Part shown: positions 47,102 to 55,894 of the stretch, piece by piece | How positions within the stretch are numbered: position 1 is the first letter of the stretch | Layout of the letters: each line of letters begins with the position of its first letter | From: Streptomyces mobaraensis | GTDB lineage: Bacteria > Actinomycetota > Actinomycetes > Streptomycetales > Streptomycetaceae | DNA length: 64,000 bases | Assembly: GCF_020099395.1 (NCBI RefSeq) | Contig: NZ_CP083590.1 | Coordinates: 3,658,001 to 3,722,000 of the forward strand | Direction of reading: 5' to 3' | The notes under the pieces: model-generated | What the model was told of the DNA's origin: nothing | Database searches by the model: none | The model's input: the letters and a program-made list of their open reading frames with translations, nothing else | Made by a program: the position numbers and the translations under genes

Positions 47102-48340
47102 TCAGCGGCCCACCGCGACGGCCGGCCGGGAGTCCGAGGCATCGGAGGCGCCGGAAGCGTTCCCGGCCACCCGGATGGCGGCGCGGCTCGCGTCCGCCGT
47201 CCGCCGCTCCAGGCCCGCCGAGACGAGGGCGAGCACCAGGGCGCCGGCGGTCATCGCCGCGCCGGCCCAGGTCGGCGTCGTGTAGCCGAACCCGGCGGAG
47301 ATGATCAGGCCGCCGAGCCAGGCGGCGATGGCGTTGCCCAGGTTGAAGGCGCCGATGTTACCGGCGGAGGCCAGGGTCGGGGCGGCGGCGGCCTGGTCGA
47401 GCACCCGCTTCTGGAGCGGCGGCACGGTCGCGAAGCCGAACCCGCCGATCAGCGGCAGGGCGATGGCCGTGGTGACCTTGTTCTCCGCGGCCAGTGGCAG
47501 CAGGGCGAGGGCCAGGGTGAGCCCGCCGAGGGCCGTGAAGAGCATGGGCATCAGGGCGCGGTCGGCGAACCGGCCGCCGATGAGGTTGCCGCCGAACATC
47601 CCGAAGCCGAAGAGGATCAGCAGCCAGGTCACGGAGGAGGGCGCGTACCCGACGACGTCCGTGAGGACGGGCGCCATGTAGGTGCTGAGGGTGAAGACGC
47701 CGCCGAAGCCGAGGACGGTCATGGCCATGGCGAGCAGTACCTGCGGGTTGCGGAAGGCGGCGAGCTCGCCGGAGACCGGGGTGCGCTCGGGGTGCGGCAG
47801 CCGCGGGACGAGCGTGGCGATGCCCAGCATGGCGAGCAGTCCGAGGCCGGCGATGACGGCGAAGGTGACGCGCCAGCCCGCGCTCTGGCCGAGCAGGGTG
47901 CCGAACGGGACGCCGACGATGTTGGAGACCGTCAGCCCCGAGAACATCATCGAGATGGCGCCCGCCTTCTTCCGCGGGGCGACGAGCCCGGCGGCGACGA
48001 TCGCGCCGATGCCGAAGAACGCGCCGTGCGCGAGGGAGGCCACGATCCGGCCGGCGAGCATCACGCCGAAGGCCGGGGCCACGGCGGACAGCGCGTTGCC
48101 CGCGGTGAACAGGCCCATCAGGGAGATCAGCATCTTCTTGCGGGAGACGCGGCTGCCGAGGATCGCGAGGATCGGGGCGCCGATGACCACGCCGAGCGCG
48201 TAGCCGGTGGTGAGCCAGCCGGCGGTGGGGACGGAGACGTGGAATTCCTCCGCCACCTCGGGAAGCAGGCCCGAGGTCACGAATTCGGTGGTGCCGATAC
48301 CGAAGGCGCCTATGGCGAGCGCCAGCAGGGCGAGGGGCAT
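47102..48340 (-). CDS. MFS exporter, DHA1 (AraJ/CmlR-like) type
   Basis: A 412-residue 12-TM major facilitator. Motif A-like GSRVSRKK follows TM2, and GTTEFVTSGLLPEV in TM1 is typical of the AraJ/chloramphenicol exporter group. ATG 48340 has AAGGA upstream. It is divergent from a MarR gene, the usual repressor arrangement for drug exporters. The drug or metabolite is unknown. Confidence 0.9.
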   Translation of the reverse strand: MPLALLALAIGAFGIGTTEFVTSGLLPEVAEEFHVSVPTAGWLTTGYALGVVIGAPILAILGSRVSRKKMLISLMGLFTAGNALSAVAPAFGVMLAGRIVASLAHGAFFGIGAIVAAGLVAPRKKAGAISMMFSGLTVSNIVGVPFGTLLGQSAGWRVTFAVIAGLGLLAMLGIATLVPRLPHPERTPVSGELAAFRNPQVLLAMAMTVLGFGGVFTLSTYMAPVLTDVVGYAPSSVTWLLILFGFGMFGGNLIGGRFADRALMPMLFTALGGLTLALALLPLAAENKVTTAIALPLIGGFGFATVPPLQKRVLDQAAAAPTLASAGNIGAFNLGNAIAAWLGGLIISAGFGYTTPTWAGAAMTAGALVLALVSAGLERRTADASRAAIRVAGNASGASDASDSRPAVAVGR

Positions 48341-48729
48341 GAGGGGGTCCTTGGGTCGGGGAGGCTCGGGAGGCTCTCGGATGGGGGCGGACGGGTGGGG
48401 GACGCGGGGTCCGTCCGGGGCGTCGTCGGCCCGGAGCGCGGGGACGGGCGGGGGGCGTGCGGCGCGCGCCCCGGTCCGCCGGTACGGGCGCCGGGCCGGG
48501 CAGGCCGTTCCGGCCCGGCGCCCGTAAGTACGGCCGGGGCGCCCGCCGGTCCATGCGCGCAGCTCCAACCGGCGTCCACAATAATTGCGGACGCCTGTTA
48601 CATGCAAGCGCTGGCTATTGCGTCGGGGGGATATCCTGGTGATGACGGCCCCGAGGCCGCACCCGCACCCGCACCCGCACCCGTGCGCAGCGTCACCGAC
48701 CGACGGACGACCGAACGAAGGAGGGCCCC
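48341..48729. promoter_or_regulatory. Divergent MFS/MarR control region
   Basis: A locally AT-rich core at 48578-48625 contains TTACATGCAA (48598-48607, imperfect palindrome) and two ATTGCG direct repeats. It is the only AT-rich part of this 389-bp gap and the likely MarR binding site. No gene is seen in the gap. Confidence 0.4.
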
Positions 48730-49191
48730 ATGACCCGCACCCTGGACCCCGCACTGGCCGGCCTGGCACAGGGCTGGTGTGCCCTCTCCGCGCTGCACGG
48801 CCGGATCGAGGCGCACATCGAGCGTGCGCTCCAGGCCGCGCACGGCCTGAGCGTCCGCGAGTTCTCCGTCATGGACGTGCTCAGCCGGCAGCACAGCGGC
48901 GAGGGCGGCCACCTTCGCATGAACGAGGTCGCCGACGCGGTGGTGCTCAGCCAGAGCGCCACGACGCGCCTGGTCAACCGGCTGGAGGACCGCGGCCTGC
49001 TCACCCGCTACCTGTGTCTCACCGACCGCCGCGGCATCTACACGGACGTCACCGAGGCCGGGCTCGCACTGCTGGCCGAGGCCCGTCCGACCAATGACGC
49101 CGCCCTGCGCGAAGCGCTCCGGGAGGCTGCCGCCAGGCCCGAACTCGCCCCGCTCGTCGCCGCGGTGGAATCCCTCGCTCCGGTCTCGTGA
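48730..49191 (+). CDS. MarR family transcriptional regulator
   Basis: A 153-residue MarR-type winged-helix repressor with recognition helix QSATTRLVNRLEDRGLL and wing LTDRRGIYTDVT. ATG 48730 follows GAAGGAGGG. It is divergent from the MFS gene and probably represses it. Confidence 0.9.
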   Translation: MTRTLDPALAGLAQGWCALSALHGRIEAHIERALQAAHGLSVREFSVMDVLSRQHSGEGGHLRMNEVADAVVLSQSATTRLVNRLEDRGLLTRYLCLTDRRGIYTDVTEAGLALLAEARPTNDAALREALREAAARPELAPLVAAVESLAPVS

Positions 49192-49258
49192 CGCCCCTCG
49201 GGACCGTCCCCATGCCGACCCTCGTGGCGACGCCATGCCGACACATAAGGTCGCGATC

Positions 49259-49711
49259 ATGAGCGACATCGAGTTCCGGCGCGCGACCGCCGACGACATC
49301 CCCGCCATCGTGGCCATGCTGGCCGACGACCCGCTCGGCTCCCGACGGGAGTCACCCGACGACCTGACGCCCTACCTGGAGGCGTTCCGCACCCTGGACG
49401 CCGACCCCCATCAGCACCTGACCGTCGCCGTCCGGGACGGGCGCACCATAGGCACCCTCCAGCTCACCGTCATCCCCGGCCTCTCCCGGCGCGGCTCCAA
49501 GCGCGCACTCGTCGAGGCGGTCCGCGTCCACGCCGACGAGCGGGGGAACGGCATCGGGGGCCGGTTCATGCGGTGGGCCATCGAGGAGGCCCGCCGCCAG
49601 GGATGCGTACTCCTCCAACTCACCTCGGACGCGACCCGGGTGGAGGCGCACCGCTTCTACGAGCGGCTCGGCTTCGAGGCGTCGCACCTCGGGTTCAAGT
49701 ACCACCTCTGA
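49259..49711 (+). CDS. GNAT family N-acetyltransferase
   Basis: A 150-residue acetyl-CoA-dependent acetyltransferase with the GNAT core: beta strand ALVEAVRVHADERGNGIG (acetyl-CoA pyrophosphate loop) and FYERLGFEASHLGFK. ATG 49259 is used. It may share a transcript with the MarR gene 67 bp upstream. Confidence 0.88.
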   Translation: MSDIEFRRATADDIPAIVAMLADDPLGSRRESPDDLTPYLEAFRTLDADPHQHLTVAVRDGRTIGTLQLTVIPGLSRRGSKRALVEAVRVHADERGNGIGGRFMRWAIEEARRQGCVLLQLTSDATRVEAHRFYERLGFEASHLGFKYHL

Positions 49712-49743
49712 GCCGAGCCTTCCGAACGCGGCGGGTCCGACGG

Positions 49744-49791
49744 GTCCACAGCTCCACGGGTCCACGAGTCCACAGCTCCACGGGCCCACGA
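49744..49791. repeat. 24-bp tandem repeat between convergent genes
   Basis: GTCCACAGCTCCACGGGT-type unit of 24 bp occurs twice (one mismatch) in the 99-bp gap between the GNAT and TetR stops. Confidence 0.75.
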
Positions 49792-49810
49792 CTCCCCAGG
49801 CCCGCGCGCT

Positions 49811-50590
49811 CTACGACTCCCCCGCCCGCCCCCGTACGCCCTCCCGCGCCCGCCGCCGGTGCGCCTTCTGCCGGCACGCCCCGCCGCAGTACCGGGCGGG
49901 CCGTCCCGTGCGGGCGGCGGGCAGCGCGGCCCCGCAGACCGGGCAACCCGTTTCGTTACGCCGCGACGGCGCCTGGACGGGGAGTTTCGTCACGTTCCGG
50001 CCCGGCCGCAGAGCGTCGCACATCAGGGCCGTCATCCGCCCCGGCTCACCGTGGGAGCCTCGCCGCTGCTCCATCGAGAGGCAGCCGAGCAGCAGGACCA
50101 GCACGTCGTCCAGCGTGACGTCCCGCCGTACCGCACCGGCCAGTTGGGCCCGGTCCAGCAGGACGGACAGCGCCTCGCGGAAGTCCCGCTCCACGCCCGG
50201 CGACGGGTCGAACCGGCCCTCCGCGCTCGCCTCCAGGGCGTCGCAGAGGCCCTTGTTCCGCGCCGACAGCCGGACCACCGACGCCAGGTACCGGAAGAAC
50301 ACCGGACCGGGGTCGGCGGCGTCGGCCAACTCCCGTGCCGTGTCGGTGAAAAGCCGCACGCGGTCCACCACCGTCGCCCTGAACAGCGCTTCCTTGGAAG
50401 GGAAATGCCGATAGACGGTGCCCGTGCCGACCCCGGCCCGGCGCGCGATCTCCCCCAGCGGGACGCTCAATCCCGCTTCCTCGAAGGCGGATCGGGCCGC
50501 CTGGAGCACCAGCTGACGGTTGCGGCGCGCGTCGGCCCGGAGCGGGCCCGGCCGGCTGCCGGAGGGCGTCGGAGCGGGATTCCGCGACAT
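49811..50590 (-). CDS. TetR family regulator with C-terminal zinc-ribbon tail
   Basis: A 259-residue repressor. TetR HTH at about 25-70 (GEIARRAGVGTGTVYRHFPSK) is followed by a helical ligand domain, then an unusual C-terminal extension from about 218 with CPVC-x(15-16)-YCGGACRQKAHRRR, a Cys cluster like those in small zinc proteins. ATG 50590 is used. It is divergent from the BTAD regulator gene. Confidence 0.88.
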   Translation of the reverse strand: MSRNPAPTPSGSRPGPLRADARRNRQLVLQAARSAFEEAGLSVPLGEIARRAGVGTGTVYRHFPSKEALFRATVVDRVRLFTDTARELADAADPGPVFFRYLASVVRLSARNKGLCDALEASAEGRFDPSPGVERDFREALSVLLDRAQLAGAVRRDVTLDDVLVLLLGCLSMEQRRGSHGEPGRMTALMCDALRPGRNVTKLPVQAPSRRNETGCPVCGAALPAARTGRPARYCGGACRQKAHRRRAREGVRGRAGES

Positions 50591-50730
50591 GGTGGGGGCC
50601 TCAGGAAAGAGCGGGGCGGAGCACAGCAGAAACGGGATGCGAGTTCCGATTCTAGCGTGGCGGATCGAGTGGGCGGCCGAGGCGGATCGGGCTCGGCGAG
50701 CCCGCCGGACGCCCATGGCAAAATCAGCGC

Positions 50731-53700
50731 GTGCAGATCGGGATGCTGGGTCCGTTCGAGGTGCGCGCGAACGACGGCGACTTGGTCGACGTGCCGGGCG
50801 CGCGGCTGCGCGCGCTGCTCGCCGCCCTCGCGCTCGCACCGGGCCGGGTGGTCCCGAAGGCGTCACTCGTCGACTGGATCTGGGGGGAGAACCCGCCCGC
50901 CGACGCGGCGAACGCCCTGCAGCGCCTGGCCTCCCGACTGCGGAAGGCGCTGCCGGACGGCGACGCGGTCGAAGGCCGGACGGACGGCTACCGGCTGGCC
51001 GTGGAGCCCGACGCGGTCGACGCCGTGCGGTTCGAACGCCTCGTCACCGCCGCACACGCCCGTACCGAACAGCCCCGCCCAGCGGACGCGCCCACAGCGG
51101 ACGCGCCCACAGCAGCCACCCGTACGGCAGCCGCCTCCGAACGGGCCCGCCTGCTGCGCGAGGCCCTCGGCCTGTGGCGCGGTGCCGCCCTGCAGGACGT
51201 CCCCCTGCGGGACAGCGCCGCGTTCGACGCCGCGGCCGGCCGCTTGGAGGCGCTGCGCCTGGCCGCCCTGGAGGACCGGTTCGACGCGGAGATCGCCCTC
51301 GGGCGCGGCGCGGAGGCGGTCCGGGAGCTGACCGACCTGGTGGCCGCGCACCCGCTGCGGGAACGGTTCGCCGCCGCCCTGATGCGCGCCCTCGCCGCCG
51401 CCGGCCGCGACAGCGAGGCGCTGCTGGTGTACGAGCGGGCGCGGGAGGCCCTGGCCGACGCGCTGGGCGCCGACCCCTCCCCGGAGCTGGCCGCGCTGCA
51501 CGTCGCGCTGCTGCGGGGCGAGGTGGCGCGCCGCGAGGAGCCCCCGAAGACCAACCTGCGCGCCGAGCTGACCACCTTCGTCGGCCGGGACGCCGACGTC
51601 ACCGCCGTCCGGGAGCTCGTCGCCGGGCACCGGCTCACCACTGTGCTCGGCCCGGGCGGCTCGGGCAAGACCCGGCTGGCCGCGGAGACCGCGCGGACGC
51701 TGCTCGGCGAACTGCCGGACGGCGTCTGGCTGGTCGAGCTCGCCGCCCTCGGCCCGGACGGCGACGTCGCCGACGTGGCGCATTCGGCGCTCGCCGGGCT
51801 CGGCCTCCGGGACGCCCTCCTCGGCGGCGCCCCGCACGCCGAGCCGGCGGACCGGCTCGTCGCCGCCGTCCGGGACCGCGAGGCCCTGCTGATCCTGGAC
51901 AACTGCGAGCACGTCATCGAGTCCGCGGCGGTCTTCGCCCACCGGCTGCTCGGCGAGTGCCGGCGGCTGCGCGTCCTGGCGACCAGCCGGGAGCCGCTGG
52001 GCATCACCGGCGAGGCGCTGTGGCCCGTCGAACCGCTGGCCCTGCCGGGGGCGGACGCGGAGCCGGGCGTGATCGCGTCGTCCCCCGCCGTCCGGCTGCT
52101 GCGCGACCGGGCCGGGGCGGTGCGCCGGGACCTCGCGGCCGACGACCGCACCCTGACGACGCTGGCGCGCGTCTGCCGGGCGCTGGACGGGATGCCGCTG
52201 GCGATCGAACTGGCCGCGGCCCGCCTCCGCACGCTCTCCGTCGACCAGCTCGCCGCCCGCCTCGACGACCGCTTCCGCCTGCTGACCGGCGGCAGCCGGA
52301 CCGCGCTGCCGCGCCACCGCACGCTGCGGGCGGTCGTCGACTGGAGCTGGGAGCTGCTCACCGACGCCGAACGGGCGGTCCTGCGCAGGCTGGCGGTCTT
52401 CTCCGGCGGCGCGAGCCTGGAGGCGGCCGAACACGTCTGCGCGAGCGAAGCGGACGGCGTCACGCGCGACGACGTCCTCGACCTGCTCACCGCCCTGACC
52501 GAGAAGTCCCTGCTGGTCGCCGAGGGCGACGGCGCCCCGCGCTACCGCATGCTCGGCACGATCAAGGAGTACGCCGCGCAGCGCCTGGCGGAGGCGGGCG
52601 AGGCGGAAGCGGCACGCCGGGCGCACCTGGCGTACTTCACCGGGCTTACCGAGGCGGCCGACGCGCACCTGCGCCGCGCCGAGCAGCTCGACTGGCTGGC
52701 CACGCTCGACGCCGAGCACGACGACATCGTCGCGGCGCTGCGCGGCGCGCTCGCGGCCGGCGAGACGCAGGCGGCGATGCGGCTCGCGGCGGGCGCGGGC
52801 TGGTACTGGTGGCTCAGCGGGCACAAGGCCGAGGGCCACGAGCTGGTCACGGCCGCCGCCGCGGCGCCCGGCACGGCGGACGACGAGGTCCGGGCGATGG
52901 CGTACGGGCTGGTGGTGCTGTTCGTCAGCGGCGGGCAGGGCGACGAGCACCACGCGGAGCACTGGATCCACGAGGCGTACCGGCTCGGCCGGAACGGGCG
53001 GTACCGCTACCCGCTGCTGAGGCTCGTCGATCCGCTGGAACGCATGCTGCGGACGCCCGGCGCGGCCCTGTCCGCGTTCGAGCCGCTGCTCGACGACGAG
53101 GACCCGTGGGTACGCGCCCTGGGCCGCTGGCACCTGGGCAAGATGCGGGTCATGCTCGGCCACGGCGGGCGGGAGGCGGACGCGTACCTGGAGGGCGCGG
53201 TGGCCGAGTTCCGGGCGCTGGGTGAGCGGTACGGGATCTCGATCGCCCTGACCGAACTGGCGGAACGGATCGCGGTACGCGGCGAGTTCGCCGCCGCCTG
53301 CGAGCACTACGAGCAGGCGATCGCGGCCGTTACCGAGGTCGGCGCCACCGAGGACGTCATCCGGATGCGGGCCCGGCAGGCCCGCCTGTACCGGCTGCTC
53401 GGCGACGAGGCGGCCGGCGCCGCGGCCCTCGCCGAGGCGACGCGCCGCGCGGAGCGGGTCACCTGGCCGGACGCGCTGATCGACCTGGCCCTGGTACGGG
53501 CCGAACTCGCCCGCTGGCGGGGCGACACCGACGAGGCCCGCCGGCAGCTCGGCGTCGCGACGGCCCTCTGGGGCGACGAGGCGGAGCAGCCGAACGTCCG
53601 CGCCGGACGCCACGATCTGCTCGCCTACCTCACCGACGACGTCGAGGAGTCCCGTTCGCACCGCGCGGCGGCCTGCGCGGCGGCGGCCGAGGCGGGGCAC

Positions 53701-53961
53701 GCGCCGCTGATCGCGCAGGTGCTCGTCGGGGTCGCCGACCTGGCGCTGCGCCGCGCTGAGCCCGCGCAGGCGGTGCGGCTGCTCGCGGCGAGCGCGGCCG
53801 TGCGCGGGCTGCCGGACCGCTCCCACCCGGACGCGATCCGGATCGAGCGGGTGGCGCGGGAGTGCCTCGGTGCGGCGGCTTTCGCGGGGGCGGCCCGGGA
53901 GGGGGCTCTGGAGGGGGCGGATGGCGGCTGGGTCCGGCTGGTGGAGGCCGCGTTGGCGTAG
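50731..53961 (+). CDS. AfsR/SARP-type BTAD and NB-ARC regulator
   Basis: A 1076-residue regulator: OmpR-like winged helix (1-95), BTAD (about 95-265), NB-ARC ATPase from about 280 with P-loop GPGGSGKT (307-314), then a long TPR-like helical C-terminus. Such proteins activate secondary-metabolite or developmental genes. GTG 50731 has no clear Shine-Dalgarno, so the transcript may be leaderless. No biosynthetic cluster adjoins; targets are unknown. Confidence 0.9.
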   Translation: MQIGMLGPFEVRANDGDLVDVPGARLRALLAALALAPGRVVPKASLVDWIWGENPPADAANALQRLASRLRKALPDGDAVEGRTDGYRLAVEPDAVDAVRFERLVTAAHARTEQPRPADAPTADAPTAATRTAAASERARLLREALGLWRGAALQDVPLRDSAAFDAAAGRLEALRLAALEDRFDAEIALGRGAEAVRELTDLVAAHPLRERFAAALMRALAAAGRDSEALLVYERAREALADALGADPSPELAALHVALLRGEVARREEPPKTNLRAELTTFVGRDADVTAVRELVAGHRLTTVLGPGGSGKTRLAAETARTLLGELPDGVWLVELAALGPDGDVADVAHSALAGLGLRDALLGGAPHAEPADRLVAAVRDREALLILDNCEHVIESAAVFAHRLLGECRRLRVLATSREPLGITGEALWPVEPLALPGADAEPGVIASSPAVRLLRDRAGAVRRDLAADDRTLTTLARVCRALDGMPLAIELAAARLRTLSVDQLAARLDDRFRLLTGGSRTALPRHRTLRAVVDWSWELLTDAERAVLRRLAVFSGGASLEAAEHVCASEADGVTRDDVLDLLTALTEKSLLVAEGDGAPRYRMLGTIKEYAAQRLAEAGEAEAARRAHLAYFTGLTEAADAHLRRAEQLDWLATLDAEHDDIVAALRGALAAGETQAAMRLAAGAGWYWWLSGHKAEGHELVTAAAAAPGTADDEVRAMAYGLVVLFVSGGQGDEHHAEHWIHEAYRLGRNGRYRYPLLRLVDPLERMLRTPGAALSAFEPLLDDEDPWVRALGRWHLGKMRVMLGHGGREADAYLEGAVAEFRALGERYGISIALTELAERIAVRGEFAAACEHYEQAIAAVTEVGATEDVIRMRARQARLYRLLGDEAAGAAALAEATRRAERVTWPDALIDLALVRAELARWRGDTDEARRQLGVATALWGDEAEQPNVRAGRHDLLAYLTDDVEESRSHRAAACAAAAEAGHAPLIAQVLVGVADLALRRAEPAQAVRLLAASAAVRGLPDRSHPDAIRIERVARECLGAAAFAGAAREGALEGADGGWVRLVEAALA

Positions 53962-53966
53962 GAGGG

Positions 53967-54000
53967 ACATCAAACGCCGGACGGGCTTTATCAAGCCCGC
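53967..54000. terminator. Partial genus repeat acting as bidirectional terminator
   Basis: CAAACGCCGGACGGG matches one arm of the composite repeat. CGGGCTT and AAGCCCG (53982-53999) form a 7-bp hairpin with loop TATC. It lies between the convergent BTAD and ABC permease stops. Confidence 0.6.
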
Positions 54001-54001
54001 A

Positions 54002-54763
54002 TCAAGCCCGCTTCTTGAACGTCGCGACCGCCCACACGTACCCCAGCACCGCGAAGCCGACGCACCAGGCCACCGCCGCGGCCGCGTCGCCGCCCGAGGG
54101 GTGTCCCGCCAGGAGCCCGCGCAGCGTCTCGATGATCGGGGTGAAGGGCTGGTACTCCACGAACTGCCGCACGCCGGTCCCCATCGTGTCCGCGGGGACG
54201 AACGCGCTGCTCAGGAACGGCAGCATGACCAGCGGAACGGCGGCCATGCCCGCCGACTCCACGGTCTTCGCGGCCAGCCCCAGGGCGACGGTCAGCCAGC
54301 CGGCCGAGACGCCGAGCAGCAGGACCATTCCCACCACGCCGAGCCAGTCGAGGGCGCCCGCCTCCGGGTCGAAGCCCATCGCGAAGGCGACCCCGACGAT
54401 GGCCGCGCAGGCGACGACGCAGCGCAGCGCGGTGATGACGACGTGCCCGGTCAGTACGGCGCCCCGGGAGACGTCCATGACCTTGAACCGGTTGATGACG
54501 CCCTTCGTCATATCGGAGTTGACGGCCGCCGCCGTGGTCCCCAGCCCGTAGCTGATGGCCATGACGAGCAACCCCGGCGTCACGTAGTCGATGTACTTCT
54601 CGCCGACGGCGAAGCCGCCGCCGAGCACCTTGACGAACATCAGCATGATGACGATGGGGAACAGGAGCGCCTGGAACACCGTGACGGGATTCCGCACCGT
54701 GTGCTTGAGGTTGCGGCGCAGCATGATCAACGAGTCGGCCAGGGGCGCGGGGAGCGTGGTCAC
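54002..54763 (-). CDS. ABC-2 type permease (DrrB-like)
   Basis: A 253-residue membrane subunit with six hydrophobic segments and the ABC-2 core (LFPIVIMLMFVKVLGGG, GVINRFKVMDVSRGAV). It pairs with the DrrA-like ATPase: its GTG at 54763 overlaps the ATPase stop as GTGA. Together they form a drug- or lipid-type exporter of the daunorubicin-resistance family. Confidence 0.9.
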   Translation of the reverse strand: MTTLPAPLADSLIMLRRNLKHTVRNPVTVFQALLFPIVIMLMFVKVLGGGFAVGEKYIDYVTPGLLVMAISYGLGTTAAAVNSDMTKGVINRFKVMDVSRGAVLTGHVVITALRCVVACAAIVGVAFAMGFDPEAGALDWLGVVGMVLLLGVSAGWLTVALGLAAKTVESAGMAAVPLVMLPFLSSAFVPADTMGTGVRQFVEYQPFTPIIETLRGLLAGHPSGGDAAAAVAWCVGFAVLGYVWAVATFKKRA

Positions 54764-55743
54764 GGCGCGATCGCCTCCTTGTGGGTGTGGTCGGTGCCGG
54801 CGTGGTCGGTGCCGGTGCGGTCGGTGCCGGTGCGGTCGGTGAGGGAGAGGAAGACGTCGTCGAGGTCGGGGGTGTGGACGGTCAGTTCGTCGGCCTGGAC
54901 GCCGGACGCGTCGAGCCAGTCGAGGAGGGCGCGGAGTTCGCGCTGGCTGCCGTCGCTGGGGATCCGCAGGGACAGCGTCTCGTCGTCCGCGGTCGCCTCG
55001 CGCAGCGCGCCGGCGGCGGACCGGTACGCGGCCGGGCCGGTGAACCGCAGCCGCACGTACCCGCCGGGGACCAGCCGCTTCAATGCGTCGGGGCTGCCCT
55101 CGGCGGCGATCGCGCCGCCGCTCAGCACCGCGACGCGGTCGGCGAGTTCGTCGGCCTCCTCCAGGTACTGGGTGGTGAGGAAGATGGTGGTGCCGTCGGC
55201 CACCAGCGCGCGGACGATGTCCCACATCGTGCGGCGGCTGCGCGGGTCGAGGCCCGTCGTCGGCTCGTCCAGGAAGATGATCCGAGGAGTGCCGACCAGC
55301 GTCATCGCCAGGTCCAGCTTCCGGCGCATGCCGCCGGAGTACGCCGCCGCCGGCTTGTCCGCCGACTCCGTCAGGTCGAACCGCTCCAGCAGTCCCGCGA
55401 CCACCCGGCCGGCGGAGCGGACGCGCTTCAGGTCCGCCATCAGCCGGAGGTTCTCCCGGCCGGTGAGCAGGTCGTCCACCGCCGCGAACTGCCCGGTGAC
55501 GCCGATGGCCGCGCGGACGTCCCTGGTCCCGGTCGCGACGTCGTGCCCGGCGACGCGCACCGTTCCGGCGTCGGCCCTCGCCAGCGTGGTCAGGATGTTG
55601 ACGGTCGTCGTCTTGCCCGCGCCGTTCGGGCCGAGCAGGGAGAAGACCGACCCCGCGGGGACGTCGAAGTCGATGCCGTCGAGGACGACTTGATCACCGT
55701 ATGTCTTGCGCAGTCCCGAGACCGCGATCGCCGAACCGTTCAT
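54760..55743 (-). CDS. DrrA-like ABC transporter ATP-binding protein
   Basis: A 327-residue ATPase: Walker A GPNGAGKTT at about 38-46, signature YSGGMRRKLDLAM, Walker B IIFLDEPTTGLDPRSR, H-loop TTQYLEEAD. The C-terminal part after about 225 is the DrrA-type regulatory domain and ends in GTD-repeats. It is coupled to the permease gene downstream. ATG 55743. Confidence 0.93.
   Translation of the reverse strand: MNGSAIAVSGLRKTYGDQVVLDGIDFDVPAGSVFSLLGPNGAGKTTTVNILTTLARADAGTVRVAGHDVATGTRDVRAAIGVTGQFAAVDDLLTGRENLRLMADLKRVRSAGRVVAGLLERFDLTESADKPAAAYSGGMRRKLDLAMTLVGTPRIIFLDEPTTGLDPRSRRTMWDIVRALVADGTTIFLTTQYLEEADELADRVAVLSGGAIAAEGSPDALKRLVPGGYVRLRFTGPAAYRSAAGALREATADDETLSLRIPSDGSQRELRALLDWLDASGVQADELTVHTPDLDDVFLSLTDRTGTDRTGTDHAGTDHTHKEAIAP
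54786..54845. repeat. 15-bp tandem repeat in the DrrA-like gene 3' end
   Basis: Four 15-bp units of the type CGTGGTCGGTGCCGG encode repeated Thr-Asp-(Arg/His)-(Thr/Ala)-Gly near the C-terminus. It looks like recent slippage in a dispensable tail. Confidence 0.8.
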
Positions 55744-55845
55744 GCCCCTACCGTCGCGGCCGGCCCTGACACGCGGCTGTCACGCCCCTGACACGGGTCC
55801 TGACACGGGCCCATACACGGGCCCTGACACGCGTCCCCGTACGAC

Positions 55846-55882
55846 GAAGCGGCCGGCGCGCACCCCGCGCACCGGCCGCTTC
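55846..55882 (-). terminator. Terminator of the aminotransferase gene
   Basis: GAAGCGGCCGG and CCGGCCGCTTC form an 11-bp stem with an inner CGCG/CGCG pairing, 12 bp beyond the aminotransferase stop. Upstream in the gap (about 55760-55830) CCTGACACG recurs four times. Confidence 0.75.
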
Positions 55883-55894
55883 CGCCGTCGGAGA

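Noticed and set aside
50863..53994. A 1043-codon open frame on the - strand
   Set aside because: It is antisense to the BTAD/NB-ARC gene, low in complexity and without motifs.
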